A DNA stretch of 64,000 nt. It comes from Planktotalea arctica. Lineage in GTDB: Bacteria; Pseudomonadota; Alphaproteobacteria; Rhodobacterales; Rhodobacteraceae. The stretch lies in assembly GCF_002105285.1 (NCBI RefSeq), contig NZ_MUHR01000005.1, positions 186,001 to 250,000 on the forward strand, given 5' to 3'. The notes under the pieces are model-generated. The model saw only the letters and a list, made by a program, of their open reading frames with translations, searched no databases and was not told where the DNA came from. Made by a program: the position numbers and the translations under genes. Positions 56,350-64,000 of this stretch are shown piece after piece (the stretch's first letter is position 1; each line of letters begins with the position of its first letter).

Positions 56350-57591
56350 TCAGGCGCTAAGGTCCAGTTGCTGCAAAATCGAGGGAATGCTTTTTTTCAT
56401 CTTGAAAAAGCCCTTGGTGGCGTGTGGCCAAGCAATTGTGTCAAACGGCCGGCGCACATGTTGAACGGTGATACCCGCTTTGTCCAGATCGGGGGCAGCG
56501 TTAGATAGGGCCGTCGCGACAGGTCCTACTGGCGCATAACCTGTAACGACTGTTTTAACCCCAGCGGTGCCGCAGGCCGAGATCAGCGCATTTGACCATA
56601 CAGGCGTTTCAATAATCTCTGTGCCAGCGCAAGCATCTTGCATGGCTCTGCGCGCAAAGGTCTTTGCGGCCGTGCCCAACGGAAGGGGGGAGCGTGCATC
56701 TGTCGCTAACGCACCTCGTTTTGCGACCGGGGCATGGGGTAAAATATCCGCAATCTGCATATCTTCTTCGGTGATCAACAAAAGGTAATCACCTTTGATG
56801 TCTGTGGGGTGAATAGCGTTGGGGATGTGCACAAGCAGATGTTCGGTATCCTCGGACAATGCCGTAACATTCGTATTCAGCTGGTGCGTCGGGCAATAGC
56901 GTTTGTCCGTAAATTTCGAAATATTTGAAACCCGCGCGATATAAGGTCGCCCTTTGGTTTGCAAACCAGCGACCCAGCGCCACGCCAGCGTGTTGGATGC
57001 AGGGTCCCCGTCCATCAGGTTGCGCAGGAAAAAGTCTGCGCCCAACTCCCAAGGTAGTCGCAAGGTGAATATCCAGATCGAGGCGAACCACATGCGTGCG
57101 TGGTTGTGCAAATATCCTGTTTGCGTCAACTCATCTACCCAAGCATTAAAACAGGTGATCCCTGTTTGTGCTGCAATGGCCTCGTTGTATGACGCAGACA
57201 AACGACGGTCTTTTTCAAGACTGTTGATCTGGCGTTGCAGACCGGTTTGATAGGTGGGCCAAACGCTGGGGTGATGTTCTAACCAACCTTTGAAATAGGT
57301 CCGCCAGAAGATTTCATTTACAAACCGTTCGGCGGCCTCAAATGTATGACGGGCTAGAATAGTGTTTAAAACCTCGGTTTCTGTAATCAAACGATGCCGT
57401 ATCCATGGCGACAAGGCCGAGACGTTTGTACGTTGCTGCGGCCCCAAATCATAGTTGCGGCAACGATCGTATAGATCGCCCGCGCGCTCGACAAACAGAT
57501 CAAGCCGCGCAAGCCCTGCGGCCCGCGTTGGCGTAAAGTCCGCTCGTTCGGATGTGCCCATCATATCTGCAATAAAGTCGTTGGTTTTCAC
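56350..57591 (-). CDS. Photolyase/cryptochrome-like FAD-domain protein with apparently permuted domains
   Basis: The GTG at 57591 follows AAGGA; the product is 413 residues. Residues 15-235 match the C-terminal FAD-binding domain of photolyases: SALSPWIRHRLI, the NEIFWRTYFKGW segment, TGYLHNHARMWFASIWIF, and NTLAWRWVAGLQTKGRPY. No alpha/beta antenna domain precedes it. Instead residues 265-405 look like a photolyase-type alpha/beta domain (ACGTAGVKTVVTGYAPVGP, then ITVQHVRRPFDTIAWPHATK and GFFKMKKSIP), normally at the N-terminus. DNA repair or light sensing is possible; not proven. It follows the membrane methyltransferase-like gene by 9 bp. Confidence 0.75.
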   Translation of the reverse strand: MKTNDFIADMMGTSERADFTPTRAAGLARLDLFVERAGDLYDRCRNYDLGPQQRTNVSALSPWIRHRLITETEVLNTILARHTFEAAERFVNEIFWRTYFKGWLEHHPSVWPTYQTGLQRQINSLEKDRRLSASYNEAIAAQTGITCFNAWVDELTQTGYLHNHARMWFASIWIFTLRLPWELGADFFLRNLMDGDPASNTLAWRWVAGLQTKGRPYIARVSNISKFTDKRYCPTHQLNTNVTALSEDTEHLLVHIPNAIHPTDIKGDYLLLITEEDMQIADILPHAPVAKRGALATDARSPLPLGTAAKTFARRAMQDACAGTEIIETPVWSNALISACGTAGVKTVVTGYAPVGPVATALSNAAPDLDKAGITVQHVRRPFDTIAWPHATKGFFKMKKSIPSILQQLDLSA

Positions 57592-57600
57592 ATTACATCC

Positions 57601-58413
57601 TTAGGTTTTTTTGCGCAGTATGCGGGGAATGGCATATGGAACATCGCGCTTATAATCCACGAATTGCGCGCCATACCGCCGTGCAAAACGCTTTTCTTTC
57701 AGACGGGGCGCAAGCAGGCAATAGGTGGTTAATGCCACTGCTAGGCACAGCTGATCGGGGGTCCAAACGGGAACGAACCACGTTGTTAGGGCGAAAGACA
57801 CGTAAATGGGTTGGCGCATTAGGCTGAACAGACCCGCCGTTGGCATATCCGGAAATACTGGCTTGATGTTTTGTGCCAAAGACATCCATCCGAGCGCGCC
57901 AGATTGCACTTCAGCGCCCGCATCATAGCTTGCCCAGATCAACATCAGCCATGACAGGCCGTAACAGAAGCATATCAGCGTAAACGCGGCCCCGTTTGCC
58001 TGCCACCATATGATCCCGCTGGGTGTCCATAGGGTAAACAGTGCCAGCAATTGCATAGATGCTATGATGGCATAGGTCGTGGTGGACAGCGATTGTGCAA
58101 ACGCGCGAGGTGCCAACTTTGCAAGGGCCCGGTTGCCGCGCGGTGACAATAGCAGCGAATGTGCCAGTGGGAATTGCACAATGAGGGCGGCGTTCGCGCC
58201 AACCGCCCAAAACCCCGGTGCTGTGCCAAAACTTTCAGACATCCCGAAAAACATAGCACTCATCATGGCAAGCACAGCAGCCGCAAACGTCAGATGGCAA
58301 ATCACACCATACACAAACGCAACGGCGATACGCCATGCACCGGCAGGCGGGCGCAGTGTCCCGAGTGCGAGGGTCAGGAATCGGCGCAAAGGTTGGGTGT
58401 CTGTCGCTCTCAT
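57601..58413 (-). CDS. Isoprenylcysteine-carboxyl-methyltransferase-type membrane protein
   Basis: The 270-residue protein has about six membrane helices. Its C-terminal part resembles the ICMT/MddA/NnrU superfamily: LMRQPIYVSFALTTWFVP (the RHP-Y-like SAM-site entry), then RLKEKRFARRYGAQFVDYKRDVPY, similar to the E..l...fG..Y..Y...VP signature. Members methylate prenyl-cysteine, methanethiol or unknown lipids; the substrate is unknown. It lies first in the two-gene minus-strand unit with the photolyase-like protein. Confidence 0.7.
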   Translation of the reverse strand: MRATDTQPLRRFLTLALGTLRPPAGAWRIAVAFVYGVICHLTFAAAVLAMMSAMFFGMSESFGTAPGFWAVGANAALIVQFPLAHSLLLSPRGNRALAKLAPRAFAQSLSTTTYAIIASMQLLALFTLWTPSGIIWWQANGAAFTLICFCYGLSWLMLIWASYDAGAEVQSGALGWMSLAQNIKPVFPDMPTAGLFSLMRQPIYVSFALTTWFVPVWTPDQLCLAVALTTYCLLAPRLKEKRFARRYGAQFVDYKRDVPYAIPRILRKKT

Positions 58414-58526
58414 GATCCACGATCTAGCCGCGATGTCTCATCCGTCGAGAGCGATAGGCTGCTCCCATGGACCTTTGACAAGATATCTTGCGAGCTAGCT
58501 AACTAGAATATTTCTCGAGGATCGAA

Positions 58527-58850
58527 ATGACAAAAACTCAACTCCGCACCGCAGATCTCGTGTCGCGTTACATGGAGCTCACAAAAGAGATCATGCCGGC
58601 TCTTGCTCGGACATCGCACACCTCTTGGCCTGTGCGCAACGATCACTGCTTTCAACGCATTGTGCTAGACACCGTTTGCCGCGGCACTTGGTACGAGCAT
58701 ATCGCACGCCCCGCCTACAAACATCTAACACGCGAACAAGCCGTACAGGCCGTAGCTCTATGCGATGATATCATATCTGGTGCTGTCGATTTGGCACAGT
58801 TGAACCGGCAGTCCTTGAATTGGCGCTGTAAAATAAGTGCGCCTGAATAG
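58527..58850 (+). CDS. Conserved-looking hypothetical protein, 107 residues
   Basis: The product is small, soluble and rich in histidine, tryptophan and cysteine (WPVRNDHCFQRIVLDTVCRG, WYEHIARPAYKHLTREQAV). It looks like proteins in proteobacteria that carry uninformative names; I do not assign a function. The ATG is preceded by GAGGATCGAA. It is divergent to the membrane methyltransferase-like gene. The Cys/His pairs could bind metal, but this is speculation. Confidence 0.7.
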   Translation: MTKTQLRTADLVSRYMELTKEIMPALARTSHTSWPVRNDHCFQRIVLDTVCRGTWYEHIARPAYKHLTREQAVQAVALCDDIISGAVDLAQLNRQSLNWRCKISAPE

Positions 58851-59309
58851 CAAATGCTAGAGGCAACGCCGTACGGCGAATTTAAATATGCAAATGATTT
58901 TGTCTCAGCGCTTCAGAAACACAGCCTGCTGATCCCAGCGGTTACAAATGCTGGCAGACAATTGGGAGCCACAGAAAGTCCTACCGGGGCTGCGAGAATA
59001 GCCCTTGATAGCCGCCAAAAGCTGATCGCGCATTAAAGGGTACACTGCTTTCGGGCTAAATCACTGCCAACAAAGCTCTCCTTGGTAGGTCTCCGCTGGC
59101 TGAATGGTTCCACCATCGACGTTAGAGATGTCTGGAATCGCTCAACCCGGGTCCGCTGCAGACCCGCCGTTGCCGCTTCTTGAAGCATAAAAATATCAAC
59201 GTTCACCGCCGTGGTCCCGACTGCCAGATTGGCGTATATAAACGCTTCTCTGGTCAACAAATACCTCGGGGGAGGCTTAGCTTTGCTGAGACGGGGGCAG
59301 CGCCCCCAG
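58851..59309. other. 459-bp region without a supported gene
   Basis: Two short overlapping frames exist (58854-59036 plus, 60 codons; 59033-59260 minus, 75 codons), but neither has a ribosome site or a family I recognise. At its right end lies the hairpin GGGGGC-AGC-GCCCCC (59293-59307), directly behind the stop of the flavoprotein gene, matching the 3'-end palindromes elsewhere in the window. Confidence 0.5.
59293..59307. terminator. GC-rich palindrome at the 3' end of the flavoprotein gene
   Basis: GGGGGC-AGC-GCCCCC, with 6-bp arms and a three-base loop, begins two bases beyond the stop codon (59310-59312) of the minus-strand gene. No T-tract follows, so it may stop transcription weakly or protect the RNA 3' end. 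Confidence 0.5.
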
Positions 59310-60725
59310 CTACTCTGGCAAAACTTTCCCGGGATTCATGATGTTGTTTGGATCCAGCGCCGCCTTGATAGCCTTCATCGCCGCGATTGACACGGGATCC
59401 TTGCGCCGCGCCATCGATGGCAGCTTGCTCACCCCGATCCCGTGCTCTGCAGAAAAACTTCCGCCAAGTTTCAGCGTTTCATCCTCGACCGCCTCTGTAA
59501 TTGCATCATGTACCTCGGGGTCCTGGCTTTTGCCCCAGACCGCGTAATGCACATTGCCGTCGCCCAAATGCGAGACGATCATCGGCTTCGCACCTGCATC
59601 AATTAGGGGCAAGCGCTGCTCCATGGCTTCGATAAATGTGGCAACCTTGTCCAGCGGCACAGCAATATCGTGGTTGATCAGTGGCTTGTGCGTTAGCGCG
59701 ACCTCTGCCGCTGCTTCGCGCCGCTCCCACATGGCTTTGCGCTGGGCTTCGTTCTGCGCGACTGTGGCATCCAGAACCGCACCGCTTTCGAAAAGCCCTG
59801 CGAGGATGTTCTCGAACTCCGCCACGAGAGGCACTTGCCCTGCCGCATCGGGTTGCGCTTTGGCGGCGATCGTCGTTCCTATCTCAACCATGATATTGAC
59901 TTCATGCGCGGCATCGAACGGTTCGCGCGCTGCGCTGTTCAGAGCCAGGTGCCGCTCGACATATGCCCGCGGCATGTACTCGAACGCCTCGACCGCGCCG
60001 CCCGTGGCGTCCTGCAACTGATTGAGCAGTTCCAGACCGTCGCCAATCGACGGTGCTGCGACCATCGCGGTGGCATAGGCCAGCGGTTTGGGGGACAGCT
60101 TGAGCACAGCCTTGGTAATAAGCCCAAGCGTACCCTCCGCGCCGATCACCAGATGTTTGAGATTATAGCCCGAATTGTCCTTGCGCAGCTCGGACATTAA
60201 ATCCGCGATTTCGCCGTTTGGCAGGACGACTTCCACACCAAGCACCAGATCGCGCGTATTGCCGTATCGCACCACATTTGATCCGCCCGCATTGGTGGAC
60301 ATGCAGCCCCCGATTAAAGCGGTGCCACGCGCGCCGAACGTCAGTGGAAAAACCAGCCCTTCGGCCTCTGCCGCTGCGTGAATGTCCGACAGCACGACCC
60401 CCGCATCGACGACGGCAATGCGCGCGTCTTTGCGCACTTCATGGATTCGGTTCATTCGCTCCATCGAAACCATGATGTGACCTTTGCCCGATACACCGCC
60501 TGCAAGGCCGGTGTTGCCGCTGACCGGGATGATCGCGGTTTTGCGCGCATTGCCGAGTTTGACGATGGCGCCGACTTCGGCGCTTGAGCCTGGGCGTACG
60601 ACGGCAATCGGATCGGAGGTATATTTGCCAAGCCAGTCCTGACGCCAGCGCGCGGTATCCGCGCCGCTCAGGACATGTTCGGGTCCGACAATGGTGCTCA
60701 ACTCTTGGATCATATCGTCAGGCAT
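59310..60725 (-). CDS. FAD-linked 2-hydroxyacid dehydrogenase (glycolate oxidase GlcD/D-lactate dehydrogenase type)
   Basis: The frame extends to 60824, but the ATG at 60725 with AAAGAGAG upstream starts the homologous part, giving 471 residues. The FAD-binding_4 domain has VSGNTGLAGG for pyrophosphate binding, and the FAD-oxidase C domain has the active-site histidine in FSAEHGIGVSK. It oxidises a 2-hydroxyacid such as D-lactate, glycolate or D-2-hydroxyglutarate; no GlcE or GlcF partner is adjacent, which points to a stand-alone D-lactate or D-2-hydroxyglutarate enzyme. Confidence 0.9.
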   Translation of the reverse strand: MPDDMIQELSTIVGPEHVLSGADTARWRQDWLGKYTSDPIAVVRPGSSAEVGAIVKLGNARKTAIIPVSGNTGLAGGVSGKGHIMVSMERMNRIHEVRKDARIAVVDAGVVLSDIHAAAEAEGLVFPLTFGARGTALIGGCMSTNAGGSNVVRYGNTRDLVLGVEVVLPNGEIADLMSELRKDNSGYNLKHLVIGAEGTLGLITKAVLKLSPKPLAYATAMVAAPSIGDGLELLNQLQDATGGAVEAFEYMPRAYVERHLALNSAAREPFDAAHEVNIMVEIGTTIAAKAQPDAAGQVPLVAEFENILAGLFESGAVLDATVAQNEAQRKAMWERREAAAEVALTHKPLINHDIAVPLDKVATFIEAMEQRLPLIDAGAKPMIVSHLGDGNVHYAVWGKSQDPEVHDAITEAVEDETLKLGGSFSAEHGIGVSKLPSMARRKDPVSIAAMKAIKAALDPNNIMNPGKVLPE

Positions 60726-60772
60726 CGGGCTCTCTTTCGCAGGATATAGATGGTTTTGGCGCAAGTTTTGGG

Positions 60773-61756
60773 TCAGGCGGTAAGGGCTGTCAACGCCGCG
60801 CGCAGCGGGGCGGCGTCCTCCCACTCCAAGCGCACAGGCACGGTGACGACTTTCTGGCGAAAAGATGCGGGCAGGCGCACGGCGTCCTTTTCGGTAGTGA
60901 CAAGCTGGGCATCGCGCAAAAGTGCTTCGTTCTCCAGGCGCGCCATCAATGCGGGGGTCAAGGTTTGGTGATCGCTCAAGCCTTCTGCGCGCAGGATATC
61001 CGCTCCCATGTCGCGCAGCGTGGCAAAGAATTTCTCCGGATGGCCGATGCCTGCGAAAGCGATGCAGCGCATGCCATCAAAGGCGATTCCCGTCTGCAAG
61101 GGTGTAAGATGCGCGCGCAGGCGGTGCAGGGTGGTGGGCCATGCGGCATCAAAGCGCGCTTGCGCTGCGCTGGACCCGATGGAGAGCAGGAAATCCGCGC
61201 GCGCAAGGCCTTGCGCGACCGGTTCACGCAGCGGGCCGGCGGGTAGGCAGCGCCCGTTGCCAAATCCCTTGTCAGCATCGACCACGATGATGGACAGTGA
61301 CTTGGCGACGGCAGGGTTCTGAAACCCGTCGTCCATCAAAATATGGCTTGCGCCTGCTTCGCTCGCTGCCTCGATCCCGCGGGCGCGGTCCTTGGCGATC
61401 CAGGTTGGCGCAAAGGCGGCCAGTAACAAAGGTTCGTCGCCGACCGCGTTTGCTGCGTCGCGCGCCATCACGCGGTGAGGGCCGTCCAGTTTGCCGCCAT
61501 AGCCGCGCGAGACCACATGCGGCGCTGCGCCCATTTCGATCAGCATTTGCACAAGAGCGATGGTTGTCGGCGTCTTTCCAGTGCCCCCCGCGTTCAAATT
61601 GCCGATGCAGATTACCGGAACATCTGGTGTGCACTGCGCAGGCCGGGCGATGCGGCGCGCGCTCAGCGCGCCGTAAAGTGCGCCAAGCGGAGCGAGTGCG
61701 CGGGCGCGCCAGTTTGGCGCATCGGGTCGCGTAAACCAGAAATCGGGGGTCTTCAT
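60773..61756 (-). CDS. lpxK: Tetraacyldisaccharide 4'-kinase
   Basis: The 327-residue protein has the P-loop [13 protein letters not shown] near residue 55, the conserved HVVSRGYGG and [10 protein letters not shown] motifs, and [10 protein letters not shown] near the end. It adds the 4'-phosphate to the lipid A precursor at the inner membrane. Its start overlaps the stop of the Kdo-transferase gene by 4 bp, so the two are coexpressed. Confidence 0.96.
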   Translation of the reverse strand: MKTPDFWFTRPDAPNWRARALAPLGALYGALSARRIARPAQCTPDVPVICIGNLNAGGTGKTPTTIALVQMLIEMGAAPHVVSRGYGGKLDGPHRVMARDAANAVGDEPLLLAAFAPTWIAKDRARGIEAASEAGASHILMDDGFQNPAVAKSLSIIVVDADKGFGNGRCLPAGPLREPVAQGLARADFLLSIGSSAAQARFDAAWPTTLHRLRAHLTPLQTGIAFDGMRCIAFAGIGHPEKFFATLRDMGADILRAEGLSDHQTLTPALMARLENEALLRDAQLVTTEKDAVRLPASFRQKVVTVPVRLEWEDAAPLRAALTALTA

Positions 61757-62967
61757 GCGCTGTTTTCCAACGCATCAAGGCGCTCTTGAATTGTCTCGAT
61801 GACCGCATCGCTTGCCTCTGCGCCCTGCGATATCGCGGCCCAGGCGGCATGTGCCATGCTCGCTGTCTGGTCTGCTCCAAGCAGCTGCGCTATCGCGCGA
61901 GCGAGGCTATCTGCGTCCTTGACGATGCGCGCCGCTCCAACTGCGGCAAGGCGCGTGTAATTATCCATGTAGGGGCCTACGTTTGGTCCATAGATGATCG
62001 CAGAGCCGAGCGAGGCCGCAACATAGGGATCGCAGCCACCATGTCCCGCTTTCAGCGAACTGCCCAAAAAACAGAATGGTGCGATGCGATACCACAGGCC
62101 CATTTCCTCGGGTTCTTCTACAAAAATGACCTGCGTACTTTCGTCGATCGGGTCACCATCCTCCCAATGGCATACGCGCCAACCTTGGGATTTGAGCAAG
62201 CCGCGCGCCTCGACGCTGATCGGAAAAGAGGCGGCAACCAGAATTAGCGTCAGGCGATGGGTGATTTTGATCGCGGTGCGGTGCGCCTTGAGCACGTCTT
62301 TCAATTCATCCTCTTGCACCTGTGCAGCCAGCCAGACCGGTCTGCCATTGAGATCGCTGGAGACCTCTTCGAACACGCTCTCGTTGGCGCTGGGTGGTAG
62401 CACCGCATCTTGCAGCGGGCCTTGCACGGGAATGTTGTGGCGTGCGCCGTCCATCTTGCGCAACTGGCGCTGCGCGTTCGCATCATATGCGTTGATCACG
62501 CTGAACGCATCCAAACTCTCGCGCGCGAGCGAGGGTAGCCATCGCCAAATCGGTTGGTCAAGTAGCGCGGCTTGCCCGCTCAGCAGCGACATCGCAAGAC
62601 CGCTCTCTTTGGCGCAGGCGATCAGCGCCGGGCGCAGATTGCCGCCAAACCAGAGGCATATGGACGGCTGCCAGTGATCTAGAAAACTGCGTGCCGCTTC
62701 GAGCGTATCCACGGGCAGGGGGTGACAGAATGTGGATTTGTGTTTCGGAACGCGCGGTGGCGTGTCGCTGTAGGTGATCAATAGGCAGCACGGACCGCGC
62801 AACATGCGCAAACGCTCCACAAGATAAATCAGCGCGCGCGCAGAGGCGTCGTCATGCACCACGCCCCAGACCATCGGCCCATCAGGGCGCGCGGGATAGC
62901 TTTGAGGTTGCGAAGCCTTGGTGCCGCGCGCCAGCGCCTTATAGGCAGTCAGGCTGAGCGAGTTCAT
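61753..62967 (-). CDS. waaA: 3-deoxy-D-manno-octulosonic acid (Kdo) transferase
   Basis: The 404-residue GT30-type protein carries the family pattern [43 protein letters not shown] in its C-half (NDP-sugar binding) but its N-terminus is diverged from E. coli WaaA. It attaches Kdo to lipid IVA. It is the first of waaA-lpxK, 5 bp behind the DUF4170 gene, in the usual Rhodobacteraceae lipid A cluster. Confidence 0.9.
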   Translation of the reverse strand: MNSLSLTAYKALARGTKASQPQSYPARPDGPMVWGVVHDDASARALIYLVERLRMLRGPCCLLITYSDTPPRVPKHKSTFCHPLPVDTLEAARSFLDHWQPSICLWFGGNLRPALIACAKESGLAMSLLSGQAALLDQPIWRWLPSLARESLDAFSVINAYDANAQRQLRKMDGARHNIPVQGPLQDAVLPPSANESVFEEVSSDLNGRPVWLAAQVQEDELKDVLKAHRTAIKITHRLTLILVAASFPISVEARGLLKSQGWRVCHWEDGDPIDESTQVIFVEEPEEMGLWYRIAPFCFLGSSLKAGHGGCDPYVAASLGSAIIYGPNVGPYMDNYTRLAAVGAARIVKDADSLARAIAQLLGADQTASMAHAAWAAISQGAEASDAVIETIQERLDALENSA

Positions 62968-62972
62968 GGCGC

Positions 62973-63215
62973 CTACCCGAGTTCTTCCGTGGACGACGCT
63001 TCGGCCTTTTCGTCGCGCAGGCGGTGCAAATGGGCGATAAAATAGCGCATATGCGCGTTATCCACGGTGCGCTGCGCTTCGGCTTTCCATGCGTTGAACG
63101 CGGCTTCGTAGTCGGGAAAAATGCCAACTACGTGCAAATCATCCACGTCCTTGAAGACGTTTTTCGTCGGGTCCACCAGTTCGCCGCCGAACACCAGATG
63201 AAGTCGTTGTACCAT
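62973..63215 (-). CDS. DUF4170 domain-containing protein
   Basis: The 80-residue protein starts MVQRLHLVFGGELVDP and continues with the VGIFPDYEAAFNAWKAEAQRTVDNA pattern of DUF4170, a small soluble family found beside lipid A genes in alphaproteobacteria. Function is unknown, though the constant linkage to waaA suggests a role in envelope lipid synthesis or its control. It ends 5 bp before waaA. Confidence 0.92.
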   Translation of the reverse strand: MVQRLHLVFGGELVDPTKNVFKDVDDLHVVGIFPDYEAAFNAWKAEAQRTVDNAHMRYFIAHLHRLRDEKAEASSTEELG

Positions 63216-63269
63216 GAAACGGTCCTTTGATTGAATTGGCTTGAGGGTATCGGATGGGGTCGTCGTGGG

Positions 63270-64000
63270 TCAAGCGGATGCCAGTTCCTGCAAAAGTGGG
63301 CGATGTAACTGCGCGCCTGCTGCAACCACGCCGTTCAAACGTGGATCAAGGCCATTGAACCGCAGCGCACGCCCCGTCTTGTCGCTGATCCGGCCACCTG
63401 CTTCGGTGGTAATCAGCGCGCCGGCAGCGATATCCCACTCCCAGCTCGGCCGCAGTGTCAGCATCGCGTCGAACTTTCCCTCTGCGATCAACGCAAGGCG
63501 ATAGGCGAGCGAGGGGCGATGATGGCGTGCAAAATCAGGGGCACCATCCGCTTTCCAATGTTTGCTCTCTAGCGTCGGTTTCGTGGCAAGCACTTGGGAG
63601 GCACCGATCTGCGACTGCCGCGACGCGGCGATGCGCGCGCCGTTCAGATGTGCGCCCTCGCCCTTAGCCGCCGAGTACAGCAGATCGCATACCGGTAGCA
63701 AAATCACCGCAGCGGTGATTTCGCCGTTGCGCGCGATTGCCAGCGAATGTGCCCATGTTTTCGCGCCCTCGATAAAGCTGCGCGTGCCGTCGATCGGATC
63801 GATGATGAACACATGTTCGCTTGATTGGCGCGCCGCGTTGTCTGTCGATTCCTCGCTTAGCCAGCCATACTCTGGGCGCGCGCTGCGCAGGGTTTGCTCA
63901 AGCAGATCGTTCACCGCGATATCGGCCTCAGTCACAGGCCCTGCGCCATCCGGTTTTTCCCAGATCTGGTGGTCGCTTTGAAAGAAGCCTTTGGCGATGC
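63270..64000 (-). CDS. CysQ/inositol-monophosphatase family phosphatase, N-terminus outside the window
   Basis: The frame runs through a GTG at 63935 to the window edge (translated upstream part IAKGFFQSDHQIWEKPDGAG), so the true start lies beyond 64000. The metal-binding motifs DPIDGTRSFIEG and WEWDIAAGALITTEAGG are intact. The family includes 3'(2'),5'-bisphosphate nucleotidase (CysQ), inositol monophosphatase and histidinol phosphatase HisN; genomic linkage to DUF4170/waaA is usual for the CysQ-annotated gene in this group. Confidence 0.88.
   Translation of the reverse strand, partial: IAKGFFQSDHQIWEKPDGAGPVTEADIAVNDLLEQTLRSARPEYGWLSEESTDNAARQSSEHVFIIDPIDGTRSFIEGAKTWAHSLAIARNGEITAAVILLPVCDLLYSAAKGEGAHLNGARIAASRQSQIGASQVLATKPTLESKHWKADGAPDFARHHRPSLAYRLALIAEGKFDAMLTLRPSWEWDIAAGALITTEAGGRISDKTGRALRFNGLDPRLNGVVAAGAQLHRPLLQELASA

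Noticed and set aside
58854-59260. Two small overlapping frames, 60 and 75 codons
   Set aside because: No ribosome site, no family likeness, opposite strands overlapping; more likely non-coding residue.

Overview
The window reads as a chromosomal segment of a Roseobacter-group alphaproteobacterium (Rhodobacteraceae). The basis is the close resemblance of most proteins to that family, the order petA-petB-petC, a serC-serA operon with a leader of the alphaproteobacterial serC type, a TroABCD-type metal importer with a Mur-like operator, the DUF4170/lpxK/waaA cluster, and G-rich palindromes directly behind stop codons. Genes are dense, often overlap by 1-4 bp, and nearly all are core metabolism. 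I see no CRISPR array, no intact insertion sequence and no prophage.

Layout: 1-5.3 kb holds a YggT tail, recQ, yaaA and a hybrid histidine kinase. 5.5-13 kb holds a giant alpha-2-macroglobulin and pbpC, a periplasmic defence/repair pair. 13-15.5 kb holds a thiolase, an XRE-cupin regulator and a broken MFS gene. 15.5-18.9 kb is a deoC/tandem-ALDH operon that would turn deoxyribose phosphate into acetate. 19-23 kb is a Mn/Zn ABC importer with two operator-like dyads. 23-26.5 kb is a DevBCA-type exporter and a small secreted protein. 26.6-31 kb holds a class-III aminotransferase, a Kef-type antiporter, smpB and a tiny glycine-rich protein. 31-38.9 kb holds sulfurtransferase, aromatic aminotransferase, a phosphatase, serA, serC, serB and aroC. 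39-42.3 kb is a TPP-riboswitch-controlled thiBPQ operon. 42.4-45.1 kb is the cytochrome bc1 operon. 45.4-49.8 kb holds an outer-membrane barrel, a GST, a PaiB-like protein, mtaB, dapF and tRNA-Lys. 50-54.5 kb holds hemC, hemE, xylB and gpsA. 59.3-64 kb holds a glycolate-oxidase-like flavoprotein, lpxK, waaA, a DUF4170 gene and a CysQ-like phosphatase that runs off the window.

The accessory stretch is 54.5-59.3 kb. It has decayed remnants of pirin-type bicupins, a HAD-fold protein lacking the catalytic aspartates, a photolyase/cryptochrome-like protein whose flavin domain comes first and whose alpha/beta domain appears to follow it (the reverse of the normal order), a membrane protein of the isoprenylcysteine-methyltransferase type, and two poorly characterised segments. 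This is the most promising place for undescribed biology.

Regulatory structures seen directly: TPP riboswitch, a serC-type leader, Mur-like double operator, a large nested palindrome over the divergent hemC/hemE promoters, a dyad upstream of deoC, two strong terminators (one overlapping a ribosome binding site), and a family of palindromic elements behind stop codons.
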